Below are positions 56,831-64,000 of a stretch of 64,000 nucleotides of DNA, piece by piece. Source of the DNA: Sporobolomyces roseus (lineage: Eukaryota > Basidiomycota > Microbotryomycetes > Sporidiobolales > Sporidiobolaceae); contig JADILM010000006.1 of the NCBI GenBank assembly GCA_016617785.1, positions 930,001 through 994,000 of the forward strand, read 5' to 3'. The stretch's first letter is position 1; the number at the start of each line of letters is the position of its first letter. The translations under genes and the position numbers were made by a program. Under the pieces are notes generated by a model that was not told where the DNA came from, searched no databases, and saw only the letters and a program-made list of their open reading frames with translations.

Positions 56831-57789
56831 ATGGACAACGCAAACCCTATCATCCATTCCACCTCTTCCACTTCCTCCAAGCGATTGAAATCCACCGCAT
56901 TCCTAGATTTAGATTTACAAGATCAAGATGAATGGGAATCTCTACACCACAAACTAGGCTACGGGGGAGAGGCAGATACTGCATCTTATGCGGCGGATAC
57001 GGTGGATGAAATAGATCAGGACGAAATCTTCGGTACGCTTCTCCTCTCCTCCTCCTTCCTTCCGAAAAGTGGCTGTGTTTCCCCCTTCTCTCCTCCTACG
57101 AGCGCTCACGAGGAAGCTACAGACGTATTCAGAGAGAGATACTGATCACCTAGCTCGAACATAGACTTGATTCGATCAATCTCCGACCCAGAACACCCTT
57201 TGACTCTCGAACAACTCGCCGTCGTCTCTTCCTCCCAAATCACCGTTTCAAATGGGAAACGTCCTCACGTACTCGTCGAGTTTACACCGACGATTCCTCA
57301 TTGTTCAATGGCTACTCTGATCGGTACGCTCCGTCTCTCTCTCCCTTTTCAACGCCAAGCGAGAAGGGAAACTGATTGGTGAGTATCGTTGCGTGCGTGC
57401 AGGGCTGTCGCTGAGAGTGAGACTGCTGAGAAGCTTGCCGGAGAGGTTCAAGGTGGATATCAAGGTGAAAGAAGGTACTCATCAAAGTGAGAATGCTGGT
57501 ATGTTTCTCGTCTCTTCTCCTTAGCTCTTTCGGGTAGTTTCGTCTATTTTTGTGATCGTACTAATTCTGCGACTCCACCTGCGCGACAGTGAACAAGCAA
57601 TTGAACGATAAAGAGCGAGTAGCAGGTACGGTTTCACTTCTCTCTCCAATCGCACCTCTCTCGACAGTAATGGAACCTGACGTCCTGCATTCCTCTTCGC
57701 TTACAGCTGCTCTCGAAAACACTCATCTTCTTTCTGTCGTACAACAATGCCTCTCAACAGCAGATCAGCGAGGGAAGAGTGGAGCTTGA
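56831..57789 (+). CDS. CIA2: Cytosolic Fe-S cluster targeting factor Cia2 (MIP18/FAM96)
   Basis: Cia2, with Cia1 and Met18/MMS19, delivers Fe-S clusters to cytosolic and nuclear apoproteins. The first exon is an acidic N-terminal extension (DEIDQDEIF at its end). Following exons give the domain: [40 protein letters not shown] and [20 protein letters not shown], where CSMATLIG carries the conserved reactive cysteine of the MIP18 family. Then come [20 protein letters not shown] and LSVVQQCL, the usual C-terminal helix, with a short tail. Five exons can be joined; the last two are 20-100 nt. Length about 220 aa suits a fungal Cia2. Confidence 0.92.
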
Positions 57790-58110
57790 GATCGCTTTGA
57801 GGAATGATCAGTCGGATCCGCTCTCTCCTTGTTTGTTCGTACCTGTGTTCACTTGTAGCTAATAATCGCATACCTCCCTCGTCGTTTTCGCATTCACCTC
57901 AATTTCGAAGGTGAAGGGGATGCTCGAACAATTATTTGAGAGTAGAATCGGTCGCTCTCGCTCGGCTCTCTCGGAAGCGTTTCCATGTAGAGCAATACTT
58001 GGCGTGACGTGCTTCTGATGCTGTTTCTATGAAGGTACTACTGAGAATCTATACTAAACTGTTTTTGTGCACGTCTAATCGGATTCGATGAAACATTCTC
58101 CGCTCCCGCT
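57790..58110. other. Convergent 3' region CIA2 / permease
   Basis: About 320 bp between two converging stop codons. No gene is seen. Confidence 0.45.
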
Positions 58111-60309
58111 TTAAGCGTTCTTCGCACAGATATACTACACGATACAAGACAGAGGAGGTATGAGCGGGAGAAAGCAGAAGTAGAGAGGAGGACAGGAGAG
58201 AACTGACCTTTGTCGCGACGGTTCCATCTGAAAGAGTGATCTCTAGTGGTTCCCATCTGAAGTTGCCGACTTTCGGTAGAGCCACACGCCAGATGAGCCA
58301 ATACACTGCAACCGACAAGATTACGAGTCTGTCAGTACCGTTGCTCCAAGCTACGGAGGTGAGCGAGAGAATGAGCCCGCACGGAACCCGCTAACGAAGA
58401 CCGCGATCCCGACTATAGGGTACAGCCAATAAGGTAACGGTGGTGTATCGCCTACTCCACCCGGAGGGCGCAAGAACGGAACGACGAGCAAGAAGCACGA
58501 GGTTGCGAGGTAGAAGAGAACCATCGGGAGGAAAGCTTTGATCGGTCTTTTGCGCTCGGGCTGAGCGAAGCGGAGGTACAGAAGACCGAGTGTGACAAGG
58601 AGTGCGATGATTTGTCCTGGGTAACCTTCGACATCTGCGAAGAAGGGGTGAGGTCAGTGAGACTGAGGAGACTGCGAGCTGCTGGAGAGGAAGAGTGCGT
58701 ACCGAGAATGAAGGGGTAAGCGATCTTGGCAGGTGGTCCGAGAATGATCACGAGAGAGGGAATGAGATGGACTGCGGGAACGATTGCGAAATCTCGGAAA
58801 GAGTCAGCGGGCAACAATCGAGAGACGAAAAGAGCGGTACTCACCAATCAATCCAGCAAAGGGAGACTTGCAAGGCCAATTTGAAGCGAAGAACTCGGTG
58901 AACGGGAAGAGCCCTTCTTTAGCGAGTTCTGCAGATGAGGGAATCGAGTTCAGCTTTGCCTGACGAAGACAGCGACGGTGATGAAAAAGGAAGCGCACCT
59001 TGGTTGACTCGAGACTGACTGAAAGTGACGGTCATCACGTTTCCGTAAGCTGAGAGAGCGACGAAGACCGATAGAGCTCGTTGCGCTCGTTTGCCGAAGA
59101 CCACGAGGAAATAGTACGATGCGACAGTCACTCCGGAAGCTTTAAGGTCCTTGACGTTGACGGCAGCAAAGTACGAGATATTGGCGAGGAGGTAGAGAAC
59201 AGCGCAGAGTCCCAATCCGAGAGGTCCAGCGATACGAATCGTTCGAATCGGTCGTTTCACCTGCGATCGAATGGGCATTCAAGTCAGTTCGAAAGTTGAG
59301 AAGAGAATGAGAGTCTCGGTTGACGTACTTCATTGAGAACATAAGTAGCGTTCGACCATCCAGAGAAGGAGTTGATGACTTTGAAGAGACCGCTCGCCCA
59401 GAAGTAGGCTGAACTGGTAGTTCCAGCGAATCCGTTTCGAAAGTTGGCTTTTGGATCCGGGATCGATTTGATGCCCCCAGCGAGAACAACCCATCCACTA
59501 ACAACGACCAGGAGTAACAGAACGATCTTGAAGATGGCGAGCAGATTCATCAGTCGGACTCCATGACGAGGCACAAGCCCATGAATGAGAGTGATCGACA
59601 AGATGACTGCAACAGCGATTCCTCGTTCGTTCCAAGTCGTGACTTCATGCCCGGCGGCAACGAGAATGTTTGATGCGAAAACGATGCAACCTATACTCGA
59701 AAGCGAGCTGAACACTTATAGCTCGTCGAACGGGGAGACGAAGATAGATAGACGTACCACTCGCGGTGAAGCCGAGCACGACAGCGTTGATACCAAAGAG
59801 AGTTGTCATCAACAGCTTGGGTCGTTTGTAAACCGCTTCGAGATAGACCTTTTCTCCTCCTGATCTTGGGAACATGCCCGCGAGTTCGAGATAAACGTAA
59901 AGTCCACAAAACGCCATGATCGCTCCAAGTACCCATAACATCATTGCTGCACCGAGTGAACCCACAGCATTGAGAATTGATGAGGGGGTCGAGAAGATTC
60001 CGGTACCGATGATTCGACCCGTAATGAGGAAGGTTGTAGACCATCTGTGAGGTTATCGAGAGCGAGACTCAGTCCGAGTCAGTCCGAGTCGGTCAGAAGG
60101 GCGATCGGGAGACAGAGAGAAAGGCAAGCATACAAGCCTAAATGTCGACCTAATCCTTTGTGTTCCAGTTCGAATGCTTCGTCTGTTGTCCCGGTCAGAG
60201 TACTAACGATAGGAGAATGACCGTCATCGAGGGAAGAAGCTTTCTTGATATCTTGAGAGCTTGAATCGGATACTGTCGAAGATCGTCGGGTGAAGAAGGC
60301 GAACGGCAT
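58111..60309 (-). CDS. Amino-acid permease of the LAT/Mup1 family
   Basis: A 12-segment APC-superfamily transporter of the plasma membrane; the closest well-known fungal type is the high-affinity methionine permease Mup1. The cytosolic N-terminus (MPFAFFTRRSSTVSDSSSQ) is Ser/Asp-rich and ends before TM1, where GRIIGTGIFSTPSSILNAVG carries the consensus GTGIF helix break. Other parts: GAIMAFCGLYVYLELAGMFP with RSGGEKVYLEAVY, the substrate-pocket region FRNGFAGTTSSAYFWASGLF, FSGWSNATYVLNEVKRPIRT and IRIAGPLGLGLCAVLYLLAN. The later membrane segments are spread over small exons; the last readable ones are LPYWLYPIVGIAVFVSGF and VYWLIWRVALPKVGNFRWEP. The final exon (YICAKNA, stop 58113-58111) is short and uncertain. 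Confidence 0.85.
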
Positions 60310-60831
60310 TTCAGCTTCTCAGCTGAGGTCCTTCGGAGAGATAACAGGGGGGAGAGAGGGCAAAGAGTAGCGAAAAGGAAGGGCAGGAACAGAAGCAGGA
60401 TCCCGGAAGACGAGTGCTCGAAAAAGCTGGCACGCATTTTCGAAATGAGATAACGACTTTCGAGGCATTTGTGAGTCGGAACTAACGTGCTAGCCCACTT
60501 GCGCTGCGATATCGGGTTCCTGATGCATTATTAGCTCTTGCTTTAGCGGAGTTCCACGAATGGCGCAATCGAAAGAGGGAGAAAGGGGAAGCAGAAAGTG
60601 CCGAAAGTTCTTGCGCGCAGAGACCATCGCACTCCACGAGGAGAAGAGAAGCCTAAGCTGAGCTTTTGCTAGGAACGAAAAGAAGGGAGTGAAGAGAAGG
60701 AAGGAGAGAGAGAGGGGAAGGAGAGAGAAAAAGAGAGGGGGTTTCAACAGGGGTACTGACACGGGTTCCTTCTTCTTCTCCGGAAGAGAGTCCGTCTTCT
60801 TCTCCGGTTTCCGATCATTCACTCTCACTCG
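60310..60831. promoter_or_regulatory. Divergent promoter region permease / ELMO gene
   Basis: About 520 bp between divergent start codons. Strongly A/G-rich on the plus strand (60,690-60,760), which produces long spurious minus-strand frames. No specific element is named. Confidence 0.4.
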
Positions 60832-62376
60832 ATGTCTTCTGCTTGGGATCTCTGGCTCACTCCAACCATCTCGCTCTCCCTCATCATCGAAGCAGAGAGT
60901 CCGATCGCTTCGATAACTCGTTTCGTCTCTCAATGGGCACTCTACTTTCGACCGTACCTACTCAAGCAAGCCCTCGAGTATGAGCTTGAACAGCGACCGG
61001 AGCAAGAGGTGGTATCGGCGAGTACGTTGAGAGTCGTCGATTACTCGTATTTTCGTCAAAAAGCTCTCGAGGTGAGTCTCCGAGTCCCTTGAAGCTTCTA
61101 ACGTCAGTAGAGACTGACCAATCGTGATTCTCATAGGCGTACGAGTCGCATACTCCCGTTCAAGACGAGGATCTCTCGGTCGAAATCGCAAATTCTGAAG
61201 GAATCGAAAATCCCTCTGTCGTCAGTAGCCTCTGTTCTCCTCTCATCCCCATTGTGAGAGACAAGCTGAATACTCGAAAGGGCATGACAGGAGTACGAAC
61301 TGCTACAGACTGCTCTGCAAAGAGTTCTCGCTACGTATTCGATTGTCGAGAAAGCGGTCGAGGAATCAAAACGACCTTTCCCTACCGATGGAAGCGGAGA
61401 CAACGATCTACGAGATCTATGGAAGCTATTGAAGCCGGAATCAGATCTACCGGCGCTGACCGGAAAACACTGGCAAGAGGTGCGTCGCTTTCTCCTTCTC
61501 GACAAAATTGTCAACTCTTCCAAGTCTAGGGAGTACCTCAATCTGACGTCCCTTTCTCGCTCATTAGCTCGGTTTCCAGTAAGTTATAGCCTGGTTTTCC
61601 TCCCCTTCAAAGCTGACCTCAAGTCTGGCTCTTGCACAGAAACACTTCGCCTTCGACAGATCTTCGCGGAGTCGGAATGCTCGCGTAAATCTCTCTCCTT
61701 TCATCGCTGATCTCGACAAATCCGCTCACTCATCATGTTCCATATCAGTCTGCAATCGCTACTGTATTTTGCACGAACTTTTAGCGAACGAGCCGTCGAA
61801 ATCGTCGACGAAGCGGTAAACGGAGGACTGAATTGGTAAGCTCCTTTGCACTCTCTTCTCCCGCTTATGGAGCTCACCATCAGAGAATGTGATCAGGTAT
61901 CCTTTTGCTCTGGCAAGCATTCATATGACGGCTTTCACTCTCGACCTCGCAACTTCGGTAAATATTGTTTCGTTGTCTTTTCGACTCCAAATCGCTTCGA
62001 GCTGACCGAGTCGAATCTTGCAGCGTGATCTGCAACTTTTCCTTCTGAGATCTCTTCAAGCGAAACCAGAACCAGAATCAGCTTCAACGACGACGAAGAC
62101 TCGGACGGACCACGCGCCTCTACTTCGGATAGCTTCCGATCTACTTCTTCTGTTCCATGAGCACTGGAAGCAAGGTAGCTATACAGTCATGCGTAAGCCA
62201 AGCTCTTCTCGTATTGTCTTCGTATGTCGAGATCGCTGAGGATGAGTTTCGCAGAATTCGAGCAAGTCAGTAAGGAGTTCCAAGCATCGCTACGACCATG
62301 GATACGACGTGGCGTACTCGACGGACGAGCTCTCGGATGGGAACGATGGGACGAAGGTGGAATCAAGTTGGACTAG
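60832..62376 (+). CDS. ELMO-domain protein (ELMOD/CED-12 family)
   Basis: ELMO-domain proteins act with small GTPases: as GAPs for Arf/Arl (ELMOD) or in Rac activation (ELMO). The start MSSAWDLWLTPTISLSLIIE is hydrophobic at first. About nine exons join. The domain appears only after splicing: EYELLQTALQRVLATYSIVE, LWKLLKPESDLPALTGKHWQ followed by ELGFQNTSPSTDLRGVGMLA (the family signature), LQSLLYFARTFSERAVEIVD and YPFALASIHMTAFTLDLATS. The tail has FHEHWKQGEFEQVSKEF and ends WERWDEGGIKLD. The LGFQ part is carried by an 11-nt microexon at 61568-61578, required both for phase and for the signature. About 390 aa. The short ELMOD-like size without armadillo or PH regions points to the ELMOD group. 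Confidence 0.85.
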
Positions 62377-62459
62377 AATGAAATTTGGCGATTTCATCTA
62401 CTGCGGTTGCTGATCTAGGTACTGTTGTAAGAGATGATCGAGTGTAAGTTGGCATTCAG

Positions 62460-63642
62460 TCAGCGGGAGAAAGAGATGCCTACCCTCATAGCTTCATTCC
62501 ACTGAGGAATCGACCAAGTTTCGGCATCGACGACATCAGCGTACATCCATCTCACTTCGTAGTCGCCATAGTCATTCCCGAGTGTGTTGTAGTCCAACCA
62601 CAGCTTGAAGACGAGCGATTTCGCCATGACGTCCAATGTCGGAACCTTGGGATCCTGAGATTCATCCTCTATCCTCACGTTGTCCTCGGTTGCTTCGGGG
62701 TCCGTCCAGTACACGTCGAGCTTCGGAGTCTGTGGCGTAGTCTGCTTCTCAGCCCAATGCTGGAAGAGCCCGAGCAGGGAATGAGCGGCCATCGGAGTCG
62801 AGTTGAGTGTGAATTGTGCGTCGTCGTCTAGCACAATTGACCAATACGGCAAGTTCTTATGACCTCCGTTGTGCAGGCGTCTATGGGGCCAACGAATTCT
62901 CGCAGCGATGCAGGGCATCAGCTGCTTTTCCTCGTGTGCATCGAGATATTCTTTTCTTTGCATTGTGAAGCTGAGCAACCAATGTCAGCTACACCGCTAC
63001 CAAACAGAGCATCATCGTAAGCGTACCGCACAGGAACATTTCGAGCCCGGATCAAGACCTCCCCCGTGTCTCCAACTATACCGACCGATGAGGAATCAGT
63101 CGTCAACTTGAGATCCCCAGATCCGATCAACCTCTCGATCTCAATGATGTTGTCAAAGTTGTACCGCTGTCGTAGTGTTTCTGGCATGGTGGGAGATGGT
63201 GGAGGAGCAGGGAGGTATGCGGCGAAAGCTTTTTGCAGACCCTCCAAACCGAAATATTGAGCGTCTCTGAGGAGTGATTCTTGTGCCATTTCGATCGAAA
63301 GGAAAGATGGGATCGTAGAAGGTTGAAGGGGGAGAATTGGATAGCCTGAGAGGTGTTCAACGATCAGAGAGAAGAGTCGAGGGTGTTGGTCGAGATGAAT
63401 GATTTTCGAATTCGATTCCGCAAATCCGCCATCGAGGAACGCCGTTGTGAAGTAGTTTGGCGAATCCGATTCGATCTGGCTACGAGTGAGTCGGAAAGGG
63501 ACTTCGCGACAGATGACTGTGAAGATGTCATGCCTCTGCGAAGAAGTCATTCCTATACGAAATCCAAATGACCACGAATCAGTACGCATAAGTCAAGCAT
63601 AGGAAGACGCAATGGAGACGCACCCGATTGATCTACGTCCAT
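62460..63642 (-). CDS. BTB/POZ (T1/KCTD-type) domain protein
   Basis: The first coding exon has 19 nt (MDVDQSG, 63642-63624) and splices to MTSSQRHDIFTVICREVPF. The BTB fold follows: RSQIESDSPNYFTTAFLDGG, IIHLDQHPRLFSLIVEHLSG and ESLLRDAQYFGLEGLQKAFA, the order of strands and helices seen in T1-type BTB domains of fungal and KCTD proteins. After a Pro-rich spacer a second region includes GSGDLKLTTDSSSVGIVGD and, beyond an intron, FTMQRKEYLDAHEEKQLMPC and NLPYWSIVLDDDAQFTLNST, then a possibly folded C-terminus KSLVFKLWLDYNTLGNDYGD. BTB domains mediate oligomerisation, often as Cul3 adaptors; no partner can be inferred. The stop at 62460 is uncertain since a donor-like GTAGGC lies 30 nt before it. 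Confidence 0.72.
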
Positions 63643-64000
63643 CGCTTAAATCGTGTTGAATGACAGTGGTGAGTTGAGCGATTCTCCTTCGACGAGCTTG
63701 TTTCTCAGCTGCTCGAATGATCACAAGCTCGATAGCGATGATAAACGAGGGCGTATGACTGCTATGAGCCAAGATTGACGTTGTAAGATGGGGTAGTCGG
63801 TGAAGGAAAAAGTCGAAATCCTGGAGTCCCTCGTTGGAATGGATCTTTCATATTCAAAGGTAAGGGACCTTACAACCCCTCATAATTCGACGTTACAACG
63901 TCATTGCCCTTGAAAAAACTAGAGCGAATCACTTCTCTCCCCTTCACTTCAAACACTTTCTCTCTCAAAACCAACCTACCAACTCACTTCACAACTTATA
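63643..64000. other. Right-edge region
   Basis: Upstream of the BTB gene. The last 60 bp are rich in CT and CA (CACTTCAAACACTTTC), as in fungal leaders, so a plus-strand gene may begin just beyond the window. Nothing can be called. Confidence 0.4.

Noticed and set aside
60490..60933. 147-aa minus-strand open frame
   Set aside because: It arises from a purine-rich promoter stretch and overlaps the start of the ELMO gene; composition is repetitive.

Overview
The window is nuclear DNA of a filamentous or yeast-like fungus, almost certainly a basidiomycete. Genes are densely packed on both strands and cut by many short introns (about 45-100 nt) with GTGAGT/GTAAGT-type donors and a CTGAC/CTGAT branch site close to the acceptor. 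It carries the fungus-specific translation factor EF-3 and a basidiomycete-type priA-like cysteine-rich protein. CGA is a favoured arginine codon. A pucciniomycete-like lineage is my guess only. I found no transposon, rRNA, tRNA or CRISPR array.

Left part (1-19,200): a priA-like secreted protein cut by the window edge, a small unrecognised gene, a GH5 mannanase-like hydrolase, a PAC1-like proteasome assembly chaperone, an exostosin-type glycosyltransferase, an aromatic-amino-acid decarboxylase, EF-3, N-terminal glutamine amidase (NTAQ1) and a Zap1-like C2H2 zinc-finger factor.

Middle (19,600-41,000): a Rax1-like RGS membrane protein; a spliced minus-strand transcript whose introns hold two paralogous C/D-box snoRNAs of the U25/snR56 type; calcipressin; amidophosphoribosyltransferase; mitochondrial ribosomal protein mS33; a plasma-membrane syntaxin; a PPR-like mitochondrial protein; an unknown proline-rich protein; TAF6; a secreted double-psi beta-barrel protein; and a UBA-DUF2196 protein.

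Right part (41,700-64,000): a two-finger C2H2 factor with a Gln/His-rich tail, a CNNM/Mam3-type transporter, a 95-aa mitochondrial-like protein, bleomycin hydrolase, a zinc alcohol dehydrogenase, a JMJD4-like JmjC protein, the copper chaperone Cox17, the Fe-S targeting factor Cia2, a Mup1/LAT-type amino-acid permease, an ELMO-domain protein and a BTB protein.

Most neighbours are functionally unrelated housekeeping genes, as is normal for a fungus. The most interesting region is 21,800-24,000: tiny exons with poor coding potential, and long introns carrying duplicated snoRNAs predicted to guide 2'-O-methylation of 18S rRNA. This resembles the vertebrate U22/U25 host gene (SNHG1). All exon boundaries were derived by hand from splice consensus, phase and protein family resemblance; no alignment was run.
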